Assembly: GCA_003116995.1 (NCBI GenBank)
Contig: BDSL01000003.1
Location: 1,984,001-2,048,000 of the forward strand
Origin: Yamagishiella unicocca
Taxonomy: Eukaryota > Chlorophyta > Chlorophyceae > Chlamydomonadales > Volvocaceae
Length of the DNA stretch: 64,000 bases
Reading direction: 5' to 3'
This document shows, piece after piece, positions 23,836 to 35,500 of this stretch (position 1 is the first letter of the stretch; each line of letters opens with the position of its first letter). The notes beneath the pieces are model-generated. The model was not told where the DNA came from. It searched no databases and saw only the letters and a program-made list of their open reading frames with translations. The position numbers and the translations under genes were made by a program.

Positions 23836-26522
23836 ATGGCGGCCATCAGCGAGCGCGCCACTGCCATCTTCTCCAGCCACAAACACAAGGTGTCGGGCAT
23901 GCTGGAGGCGCAACAGGGCCCGTACGCTTTGGCGATTGTTGGGGCGATGCTCGGACTCAACCAAAAGCAACTAGGTGAGGCGACCACTGGCTGTGTGGGG
24001 ACGGTGGCGGAAAGCTGCAACTCGGCGCTACCGCGTTGCTTGTGCACATACGGTGTGGCTGTGTTCCGGCGCGGTGTTGAGTCATGGCGCTCCGGCCGGT
24101 TACCGCCTTTCGCAAAAACGTTACGTGTCCTGGGCCTGCTCCTCGTGTTTTCGCCGGGCCAAGTCGTCTGCTGACAGAGAGGTTACTCGTGAGCGCCTTC
24201 CCGTCACAATGTCCTCGGCACTGCTGCTAACGGCCCATCGCGCCCACCTTCTATTCTCCTCGGTCCTGCTCTGCGCCTCAGTCTGCAGCTACCACGCTTG
24301 CCTTCTAGCTTTGCAATCTTTAGCCCCACTGGACATGCAGCTGGCATAGCGGCAGATACAGGGGCGCGCCTGTCCACACCGGCAAAAGCGCATGTTGAGG
24401 ACACTTTTGGCGGTGGCGAGCTCGTGTACCTTAAAAAACGCCCTGTGGTGTCTGCCTCAGCGGAGTTCTCCTCCCTTGCCCCCATCCGCGTGTATTGCGC
24501 GGTGTATCATATGCTGCCACCGTAGTCGCGTTGCTGCCGTCCAAACCCTCGTCCGCACGTGTGTGCAACATCCCCCCCCCCCACAGACGCGGAGCTGCAG
24601 CTCACAGCGAGAGTGGGCCGCCGCTCGCTAAGCTATGAGGATTTCATGTCCGGCTGCGAAGCGATGGTGGCGCTTCACGGCGCCCTGGCGCAGCAGCAAG
24701 TGAAGAGGTTGCCCAGTGAGTAGTGCGGCGGGCGGGGCGGCAGTGGGACTGGGGAGATGCTTGGCGACCCATATGGACCTGCATCCCAGGCGGAAGCGCC
24801 ACACCAGCGCTGCACACGGCGGCGCTGGTTTTAGAGGGACTGGGTCGCGGCGCAACAAGGAAATCCGTGTGACAGTCACTTGGGGGGGAAGGAAACACGT
24901 AGGTCTCCGCCCAGGAGATAAGCGTAATCAACGAGGGGGGGAGGGGTGTTTCTGTGGTGACTGGTGAAGCTCCAGATCAGGACGGGCGGCTCGTGCGCCA
25001 GGATTGCGCAGACAAGCACGGACACGAACCGCCCTGTGTGGTGCGCAGCTAACCAACCGTTGTTTTTGCAACCTACGGCCACGTCGTCTAGAGCTGATAA
25101 AAAAAACCCACGTTTCAAGTCCAGCCCGTGCGTGCGGCTGCACTGTGTCCATCGGGCTCCCTGCCGACCGACTTACCGCCATGTTGTGTTTGACCACGCA
25201 GATAACGACATGAGCGCTGCCCTGCGCTCGGCGTTCAGCCTCTACGTGAAGCTAAACGTGGGCGGCTTCGTTGGGGGCGACCAGCGCATGAACAGCAACC
25301 AGTTCACCAAGATGTGCCAGGACGCAGGGATGATGGAGCCGAACGGTGGGTGCGGCGGGAGGCGGTCGTATGGGCGATGGGGGTGTAGCGAGAAGACCCG
25401 GTTATGGTTATGGTTAGGGGCAGTGGGGGCGGGAAATTGAGGGCCAGGGTTGGCGGCCTCCACGACGAGCGATGCACGGGCGGCTGACGGGCCGCCGGCT
25501 TGGAGGGTGTATGGCCATGTGGGTCGGCATGCGAGTTGGTGTACGTCGTCTGCGCGTCAGCACTTTTCATATCGATGCGGGCCATCAGGCACTCCCGCGG
25601 CCATGCTGGCAACCTAATAAGTTGGACAACTGCTGGCGGGCAAACGAACAACCGATTTGGTTACCGGTAGCTGGGAGAGAGGTATAGTAACCACTCTGAT
25701 CTGCGGAAACTCAGGTTCCACGCACGTGGCCCTGTGTGTCGGAAAGATCGCCGCGACCTGCATGTTGTCGCCGCTGTCACTGCCGCCTCCACTGCTGCCG
25801 CCGAGCGCTGTCCCTTGCACCCCCCTCCGCCCGCAGGCCCCGCCAGCATGTCTACCCTGCAGATCAGCTGGGCGTCCTGCAAGGCAACTTTTGGATCCAC
25901 GCGTCTGCAGTACAACCAGTTCCTAAAGGTAATTCCGTTATTGGCCGCGGCGATGTGTCGACACGCCGCGCCCTTGGCTGGAGGATGAGGGGATGGGCCC
26001 CTCGCCTTTCCATTCCAGCCCACATGCATGCAAAGCAGCGCTCATACGAGCCAACCGTTGGCTGGCATACCTGCAGCCCCCTCCCACACACACGCACCTC
26101 GGTCCTCTGGCACGCGGCCTTCAGCCCTTGCCTCTCCCGCCCTCCCTCGACTGTAGGGTTTGGGTTTCGTCTTTCTCCCGCGTGTGTTGTGCCAATTCAA
26201 ATACCCGCTCCTACGCTACCCTCGCCCGCCTGAAACCCCGTCCTTCACCCGCCCCCGCGCCCTGCCTTCCGCACCTCACATAATATTTGTATGTCCCTCG
26301 GCGCCGCAGGTCATGGGCGCGCTGGCAGCTGAGCTCTCCGGTGACGTGTTCCTGCTGGTGGCCGGTCTGGGCCTGCAGCTGCCCACCGTGCCTCCGCTGC
26401 GCAACGGCTTCCGCAAGCCGGACGCCGGGGAGGTCAACCTGCCGAAGCCGGAGCTCGTGCAGGGCATGGGCGCGCACATGGCGGCGGAGGAGGCGTACGA
26501 TAAGTACATGCAAGACGGGCGG
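23836..26522 (+). other. p25-alpha/EF-hand-like region of the giant protein (exons 1-5)
   Basis: Exons: 23836-23974, 24587-24715, 25202-25345, 25837-25928, 26310-26522. Exon 1 (SERATAIFSSHKHK) and exon 2 (RSLSYEDFMSGCEAMVAL) have a helix-loop-helix, EF-hand-like flavour. Exons 3-5 resemble the p25-alpha core: LRSAFSLYVKLN, GGFVGGDQRMNSNQFTKMCQ (compare the TPPP-type pattern M-x-GKNWSKLC), GMMEPN, then ISWASCKATFGSTRLQYNQF (compare VDIVFSKIK...ITFEQF) and LKVMGALAAELSG. The match is by eye. Confidence 0.68.
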
Positions 26523-29500
26523 GTGAGTGTGGCGGCGGTGCGGCGGCGATGTGCCGCCGTCGGGCAGGGCGCAGCGGACGGAGGGCGGTGGGGTTCTTTG
26601 CCGGTCGCTTGACGGGCCGGTTGTTCGTCCCCTCCCCTCCCCTCATGTCCCCTCCCCCTCACCATGCGCCAACTATCCTGTCCCGCCGCGTAAAAAGGTT
26701 TTTACAATACTCCCCCTCACCTCATGTCCCCTCCCCCTCACCTCATGTCCCCTCTCCCTCACCTCATGTCCTCAGATGCCCGACAGCAAGCGCGGCGACC
26801 CAATGGGGCGGACCGGCGCCTCGCCCATCAAAGCGCGCGCCTCCGCGAATGGCGGCGTGCCCAACTGGGTCAAGGCCATGCAGGTGCGTGTGTGTGGAGG
26901 GTTTTGTCGGGTCGGGCAAGGACCGTTTGGACCGGCGGGCGAGCACACGGCCGCGGGCCTGCGCCGCTGTGGACTCTTCCTGGTTTCCCCTTACTCCAGG
27001 ACGAATTTTCATACTGGAGGCGACGTCGAAATTTAGCCTTGGCCGCGCCGCCGCGCTTGGTTTAATCAACCTCCCTGGAGTTTCGCGGCGCAGCGGGGAA
27101 GGAAGGAAGGAAGGAAGCCTGGGCGTATCCGCCGCGCCTGCTCCGGCTATCGTTCCGACTGGTTGGATTCGCGCCTCTCTTGCTTGCCCTTAACCCTTCG
27201 CACAGGCTGACCAGAGCGGCGCCAGCCCGATGACCAGCGGGCAGGACATCCGCGGCATCCCGGTCATTGAGACGCCGGACAGCGATGACGACATGCCGCG
27301 CAAGCCGCAGGCGCGAAAGAGCGTCAACCCAGGTGCGTCAGGGCGGAGACCTCCGCGCCAGGCATCAAGTTGTTACGGACGGTTACCGGGGGAAAGGAAA
27401 CAAAGCCCGTGATTTCCGAGGAGGAGGAAAAGGATCGACTGGTCATAACGGGCGGGAAGGTCGTGGTGGTGGTCGCTCCTGTTCCTGGGCGGACACGCCA
27501 GGTCAGGTCAGGCCAGGTCAGGTCAGGCGATCGTGGCCGGGACTGCCGGCAAGGTGGTCGGTTAGCCATGCCTGTGTCTGTCCTGTACGCTCGCTGCTGC
27601 ATGCGCACGGTCCAAACGCGCTGCTCCGAAACCCGGTCGCCCCCGCAGTGCCCCCCGACGAGCCCGTTGCGCGCTCCAAGGCCTCGCCCATGCGGCCACG
27701 CGGCGGCAAGCTGCCGGCCATGGGCAGCGAGCCCATGCCGCAGTCGCCCTCCATGGACGCTGAGCTGCTCATCCGCGCCGAGGGACCCAACTACGGAGGT
27801 GGAGGCAACCGGGTGGATGTGCTGTCGGCGCCGGTGTCGGTGCGGCCGCGCGACTCGGTCCGCAACGGGATCACCATCGACCCGGACAGCCCGATGGTGG
27901 GTCGTCGCCAAGGGGTTGCGAGGAAGACCCGTGGGTGCGAGAAAAACCGTTTAGGACAGACGTTTCGAGGTGCATGCTGGAGAGCTGGGGTGACCAAGGG
28001 GTTGGGGGCTCGCAGGTACCGTGGGGCAATGTGCAGGGCTTGGCTGGTGTAGTATCGTCGGTGTGACGATGGAGGGAGGTACGAGTTAGGTACGACATTC
28101 CCAGGAGAAGTGTGCGTGGCTCGATACCTCGAAGGCCTGTGCGCTCAAGGAGTGCTCTCCCACCCTGCTAGCCAGCGCAAGTGCGGTGCGCAACGCCCCC
28201 GCACCCAAAACCCTAAACCCTCCCCGCTTACCCCCCCGGTCATACGACTCGTGCCTGCCGGCCGCAGGAGCCGTCCCTGCTGCCGGCGCCGCCGCGCATG
28301 CGCAAGAACGCGCAGGCGCCCGAGGGCTTCCGCGAGGTGGTGGAGCAGCAGGCGGCCGCGGTCAAGGCGTTGGAGACGCGCGTGGAGGAGCAGAAGCAGC
28401 GGGAAACGGACCTGTTTGAGCGGGTGCAGCTGCTGACGGAGAAGCTGGCGGACGCGCAGGTGGTGGCGGCGGTCACGATGCAGTCCGGCTGCCCTGGCGC
28501 CTCGCTGCCGGACATGCCCCAGGGCAAGGGCCGTACGGTGGTTTCGGGGCGGTGTCCTCTGACGGACCAGGTCCAGAAGCTGACGGAGCAGATGGCGGAG
28601 GTGCTGGCGCGCCTGAGCGCGCTGGAGAGCATCCGCATGCAGCCTAAGGCGCCGGTGAGGCGACGTGACTGGGGCGGGGGATCGTTGGGTTGGGTTGGGT
28701 TGGGTTGGGTTGGGTCATGGGTGGAGGCACTCGAGATGGTTAGAGAACGTCACCTGGTCCGTCCTTCCCGTCCGGCCAACACCGCGAACGGCAGGGCGCC
28801 TTGTGGCTCTTGCCTCCCTGATCCATACCCCGCCCTCCACCCTTCCTGGCCCAACCCCACGCCTCCTACTGCTACTCCGCTAGAGCCCCGCAACGCCTCC
28901 CGCCACCGCTTTACCCCCAGCGCTGTCTGCCCAAACCCGTGCCCCCTTGACCTCTCCCCGCCTGCCTCCCCCCCTTGCAGAGCGAGCCCCCCCCCAAGCA
29001 GCGCAACCCCGTGGGCACACGCACCCCCGAGTTCCCAGACGACCAGCCGTCCGTCGTGCCCGTGGCTTCGTCCTGGGGCCCGCCCGGCGGCCGCCACCCG
29101 CGGGCGTCGGAGCAGGAGGGCCCGCGGGCCATCTCCAACCTTGAGGCGGTCAACTCGACGCAGGGCGAGTGGATGAGCCGGCTGCTGCTCAACCTGGACA
29201 AGCGCGTGCGGCTGCTGGAGGGCTCGTCCGGGAAGGGCGAGGTGGACGCGGACGGCGAGGCGCTGGGTGCGTGGCGGGCGCGGGTGCTGGGGTGCTGAGG
29301 CGCTGGCCAGCCGCTTGGGTGATGGTGGCTGGGTGCGGCACCCGGCGGAACTAATGAGGGCGGGTTTAGGTTATAAAATCAAATTATATCCGCGAATCTA
29401 GGGGTTTAGGGGGGTGAAGGGATGGGGTCGCGACTCGACAGCCTGCTCGGAGCTCCGACTCATGCGGCTCGGAGCCGGCTCGGGGTCATAATGTAAACGG

Positions 29501-32500
29501 CCTAGGACTGCGCCTTGGGCGCGTACCGTGCACGGTAATCCAAGCCGACCCGCTGAATGGCCCCGCTGTCTCTCCCCCTCTGTCCCCCTCTCTCCCGCAC
29601 ACGTGCCCTCAGCCGAGGTGCTTAAGCAGCTGCGCGGCATGCAGGCCGTCGGCTCGCCCGCGCCCCCCGCCCCCGCCCCCGCCTCCTCCGCGCCCGACCC
29701 CGCCTTCCTCAAGGTGGACCCGCGGCGCAACATGCAGAAGGTCGGCGGCGACGCCATCGACATGGCACCAGGTGCGTCTCGGCTCCACTGCTGCGACTGA
29801 CCGGCACCCGAACGTGAAGGCGGCTGCGCAAGGCCGTCATTTGCGGCCGCGCGTGGAGCCGCCGGTGCAGCCGTGATGGAAGCCGACAACGCAGCAGACG
29901 TCCCTGCCGTTGACGCGGTTTCGTCATGGTTTGGAGTGGGGCTTGTACGGTCCTGCCGGTCTGATCCATGGTGGCTCCCTCCTGATCGGCCGAGGCGACG
30001 GACGCTGTCCTGCTCGCTGTCCTGACGCGACTGTGCGGGCATACGTACGGCGGCTTCAGGCGGCGGCCTCGAAACACGGAGTCGGACAGGCAGATGACGC
30101 CAAACCCGTGCCTCCACAGCCAAGTAACCCGCCGCTGACGCTGCTGCGATTCGCGGTGCCCGGCCCCTCTTGTCGCTGCTGCTGTTGCTGTTGCAGCCCT
30201 GATGCCTACCGGCGACGCCGACCTGGACCGCCGCATGGCTGCTCTGGCTAATGACGTGCGCAGCAAGAATGCGACCGTGGGGCTGCTGCTAGACATGCTC
30301 AACCAGACGCGCGGCGAGGTGGGTGGGCGGGTGGGTGGGTGCATCTGGGTGGGTGGGTGGGTGGATGGGCGCATCTGGGTGGGTGGATGGGTGCATTGGC
30401 AGCCGTGGGCAAGGGAACACCATGGCCCTTACCTTGGGAAGCCAAGCGCGAGCACCGTGAACCGAATGCTCACCCGCTACGTCGTTTTCTAATCCCGCCC
30501 CGCCCCGCTCCGGACATACACGCGCCTCTGCCCTCAGGTCGCAGCTCTGGCGGCGCAGCTAAACGGCCGTGGCGACGGCGGCGACGGCGGCCCAGTGGTG
30601 ATCGGCCAGCGGGCCGCGCCGCCGGGCGCGGGGCCGCGTAACGCGATTCGCGTGGTGGACGGCGGGCTGGTGCCGCCGGACGGCGGGCCGGGCCTGTCGC
30701 CGCCCATGCGCCGCAGCGAGGCGACGCCCGACGGTGGGTTGGCGGTGAAATGGTTGGCGGTTGGGTGGTTGGCGGTTAGATGTAGGGCAACCGGCCTATG
30801 GGGGGGAGCTAGCAAGACTCCGCGCACGGGCTTCATGGCTTTCCCGGAAGCCCAAGCCGGGATGGAGCGTGGTGGAGGAACTTGGTGTACGGCATGGAGC
30901 TCACCCTCCCGTCGCCGTGTAACCCCTCCCCTCTGCCCCCCCCCCGCGGCCTTTGGGTTCGCAGGCATGGCCCCCCTGGAGCCTCACCTTGAAAACATGA
31001 TGGCCGAGCAGCACGGCCTCAAGCGTGCTGTCCGCGAGCTGTGTGCCGCCATCGGAGTGCAGCCGCCGCCGGCGGTGGCGGGCGCCGCGCCCTCGGAGCC
31101 GGCGCCCAGGCCGGGTGCAGAGCCTGCCGCGGAGGTCTCGCCTTGGGGCCAGCCGGGCCGCAAGAACCTCAAGGAGGAGACGCAGGAGGTGCGCCGCCGC
31201 GCCTGACCCACAGCCCTTTCCACCCCACCGCTGTGGCGACACACTGGGACGGACATCAGCACGTCCCGCGCGTGCCCCGTGACCCTTCGTAGCCCCCATG
31301 TGTGGCAGCTTGCGCCGCTGACCTTGCCACCATTTACGCCATGTCGGGCTCTAGCAGATCTAGCAGGATTTAGCAGATCTAGCAGATCTAGTAGGATCTA
31401 GCAGATCTAGCCGGCCGTCGCAGCTTGCGGCAGTGTGTGTATATGTCGTAGCAGACCGCAGGAGTTCATAGACGGGTCTTGAAGTGATCGTCCCTGTGTG
31501 TCGCCCGCCGGTTCTGCCGTCGTCGTCGTCGTTGCAGGTTCGGCGCAACGTGGAGAACGTGCAGGCGGACATGGGCGAGCTGAAGAAGCAGGTGGAGCAG
31601 ATGCGCGCAGGGTACGGCGAGTGGCCGCAGCCGATGCGTGCCGCAGACGGCGGCGTGGTGCAGCCCACGGCCATGACGCAGGGCGTGGCGCCCATGCAGC
31701 AGGTGGCACAGGGCCAAGGCCGCAACTCGGTGCAGGTGCGTGCGTGCGGGGGCGCCTGCTTCACGTAGTTGGGCGCCTGCTGTACGTGGTTGGGCGCCTG
31801 CTTCACGTGGTTGGGCGCGGTCGATGTGGGTCGCGGCAGGCCGTTTCCGACTGAGGCGTGTCTATCAGTGCACCTTGCCGTTGCGGGAGCTAGGTGCCTT
31901 CCTGACCCGCTGGACGCAAAGCGCGCACCGCTCTCTCCATGCCTCCCGCCGCACCGCACCGGAGGCGGCGGCTGCAGCTGGGGCCAGGCGTGCCGCGCGC
32001 TGCCTCCGCTGCAAGGGTGCACAAGCAGACGCGCGAGCGCGCGCGATGCGGGAGGCATCGCTGTTCGCTGACTCTTCGCACGGTCCTCTCCGAATGCAGG
32101 TGACGGTGGGCGCGCCAGCGCTGCCCGGCGACCCGATGGGTCTCTCTCCCGGCCGCAAGCCGTTGCAGCCCCTAGGCGACCCCTCCATTGCGGCGCTGCC
32201 GGACGCTGAGGTCGGCACGCTAAAGGACGAGCTCCGGCGAGTGAAGGCCTTTGTGGGCATGGCGGAGACCGCGGCCGCGGCCGCCGCGGCCGCTGGCGCG
32301 GCGTCGCCTGGGGCCGCTGCCTTGGCCCAGGCGGAGGAGGGCAAGTGGGCGGATGCGGGCCGTGGGCCGCAACCTCTGAAGGACGCGGTGTCGACTGTGG
32401 CTTCGGATGTAGAGGCGCTGCGGAAGCACGTTAAAGCGGTGAGCAAGTCAAGGGTTGTCCGGTTCGGGGCTGGATTTAGGGGTTTTAGGGTTTCAGGGTT

Positions 32501-35500
32501 TGTGCCCTAAGGCCGTGGTGCCCAGGTCGCTTGGCAGTCCTCTCCGCGGGTTGGCGTTGCCCGTGGGTTGCTTGCTGGTCCCCCATTGGCGCAAAGTCCT
32601 GGAATCCCCTCACCGCTCCCTCGTTGTCCCGTACGCTCCCGCTCCCTCGTTGTCCCCTCCCCCCCCTCCGCCCTCATCTTGCGCTGCTGCCCCGACACAG
32701 ATGGACGCCGCGCTGCGCACCAACATCGGCAACACCAACAACCTGACCAGTTTCCTGAACGACAACGCGCCTGTGAGTTGCGGAGGAGGCCCGTGCCACG
32801 CTGTGTAGTGGGCTTCGGATGGTGGTGGTGGTCGTACGCTGCTAGTCGCACACCGCCGCCTGCAATGAGCCGCGCAAGCCCCGGCCGGTCGGCACTGCCT
32901 CCCTGACCTGACCAGACCTGACCTGACCAGACACGCCGCCTCTCTCTGCTTGCCTCGCGTGTCCTCCTCTGCCTCCCCGCCTTCCAGGCCCTGGCCCAGG
33001 CCGCGCAGCAGGCGAAGGAAGGCGGCGCCGCAGGCGCTGCCGGAGGGCGCAACCCGATCTCAGTTACGGCGGGCGATCTGCAGCAGCAGGGCGGCCTGCA
33101 GCCACCGGGCAAGCGCGGCTTGCTGCCGCTGCAGACGGAAGGTGGGGACGGGTGCCGGCTGGTGCCGAGGGCAGGCCACGGGGGCCACCTTACACTGTAC
33201 TGCGGCGCAAGGAATGGAGCCATGGAAGTCGCTCCCCTGGGTGCATCCCGGCACTGATGATTTTATCCCCCTCCCCGTGGATTCGCGGATATCCTTTACC
33301 CCCCGCGGGCTCACAACGGGGCCTGTTACTCCTTGCTTGCTTGCTACGTTGCATCAGCAACGCCCGTGTCTCTGGCGCTTGTCGATTCCCATGTGGTGCC
33401 TCGTCAGCGCAAGCCATCCGCGCCCCTGATTCGCAGGTATTTTTGTGTAACTGCGTGTAACTGTCGCCCGTCGCCCTTTCCTGTTCACCTTCATGTTGCG
33501 CCGTAGGCTACGAGGGGGGTGCATTGGACCCCGTCGAGTACCAGCAGCTCCGAGACCAGGTTCGCAACATGGCGCGGTTCCTGGGCAACCCGGGCGACCA
33601 GGGCGGCGCCACGAAGGGATCGCCCTCTCCCCCGGCGCCAGCGCCACCCGGCGCCGCCGAGGCGGAGCGGGCGGGCTCGCAGCCTTGGGGCACCCAGGGC
33701 CGCGGCGGCCGCGACGGCACGGTGGCTGAGGGGCTGGGACACGTCAGCGGTGAGGTGGAGGCGCTGAAGAGGCAGATGGCGCAGATGGGCCAGGCGATGC
33801 GCGCCGCGGGCCTGCCGGACCCGACGAGCGAGGCGGCGGCGGCGGCGGCAGCTGCTGGAGGAAACGAGGTGAGCCAGGAGGGGTGCTGCCGGGTGTGCTG
33901 CCGGGTGTGTGGAGGGGCAGTGGCGGAAGGGCCCGGGGTTGCTTGGGCATGGGTCTCCGGCCACCCGGACACGCGCTGTGAGGGGAATAATTAGGGACAA
34001 GGCACCGGCCGCTAGCGCCAATCGCGGATCTCGCGCGAGGTTGCTTCGATTCGGTTCTGCTTACCCAGCCGCCTCGGACGCCATGTATGACTTCAGCAGG
34101 TCGATCCGCTGCGTCCCGCGTAGTTGAATGTGGTTACGCCCGCATGTTTGGGTTGAAGAGTATCCCTCATTTCCCCTGCGCTAATGTGCATTTGGGTTGT
34201 GCGCACATTCTAACGAGGCATGACACCCCCGTGACACCCCCGTTACACCCCAGCGACACCCCCGTGACACCCCCCCCCCCACCCCCGTGACGCCCCCGTG
34301 ACGCCTTGCCGCCAGGCTGCCGGCATGTCTCGGCAGCGCAACCCGATTAACGTGACGGCGGGCGGAATGAGCTCCGACGGCTCCGGCTTGACGGCGCCAC
34401 AGCGCAAGGGCCAGGCTGGCCTGGAAGGTGAGCGCCTGACGGCTCTCGCCTCACCTCCGGTAGCAGTTGCACTGGGTGCCTTAGACATCTATTTTGCCGC
34501 GAGCACCTCTTGTCCTTACCGCCAACTCCAGCCCTGTTGCACCCGGCCGCCCGCCGCTCCCGAGCACACACACGTAAGTTAGCTCGATAACGTGGTACAG
34601 TAACACACGTTCACCACCCGCTGGCACATGTTCCCGCTGCCGGCCTGCGCTGCCCTCCCTCGCTGACTCGCGGATTGCTTCCCCACCAGGTGTTCCCGGC
34701 TTGGAGGCCGACGTGGGTCGCCTCAAGGACGACGTCCGCACCATGAAGCACTTCCTGGGGATGGGAGAGGGCGCAGCGGCGGTGGGCGCCGCCGGGCGCG
34801 GCGCCGCTGGCGCCGACGGCGCGCCGGGCGGCGGCGGCGGCGGGGATCAATGGGGCCGTGGCGGCATGTTCTCACGCGACATCCACGACGTCGACCCGGT
34901 GAGAGCCTGGCACGATTGATGAAGCATTCCCGCTCCCTCCCTCCCTTGCTGCCTTCCGCGAAGGCACTGTGCCCCCCCACACCCCACCCCCATCAACCCA
35001 GTGCCGACCCACGGGTCTCCTCCCATACCCCCGCCCCACCCCGCGAACCCACGCGCGCTCCTCCCCGCCCTGCCCACCTCGGTTCCAGATCCAGCGGGCC
35101 AGCGGGTACGGCAATGTGGGCGAGATGGCCCGCGATATTGACGGCGTGAAGCGGCGGCAGGTCGAGTTGGAGGAGGCCCTGCGCATGGCCAACATACCGC
35201 TGGCTGCGGGGGAGCAGGTGCGTGTCCATGAGCGAGCGGGTCCACAGCGGCACCTGAAGCCGCGACACTTAACTCTCCGGCAGCAACGCGATGACGCGTT
35301 CCGTTTGGACGAGATGTCCTGCTCGTACCGTGTGACCGTTGGCACCCGCCCCACCTCCCCAGACATGATGGGAGTTGGTGCTAGCAAAGCAAACTTGCCT
35401 CATGCACGTGCGGGCCATGCCGCTCCTCCCAGACCTTTTTGCTTTTTGATGTCTATTTTGGTACTAATCACCGTTTTCATTGCTACCACCCAACGCGCCT

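Noticed and set aside
28683..28712. TTGGG tandem run (also near 61931) as telomeric or interstitial telomere sequence
   Set aside because: The chlorophyte telomere unit is TTTTAGGG. These short TTGGG runs are simple repeats inside introns.
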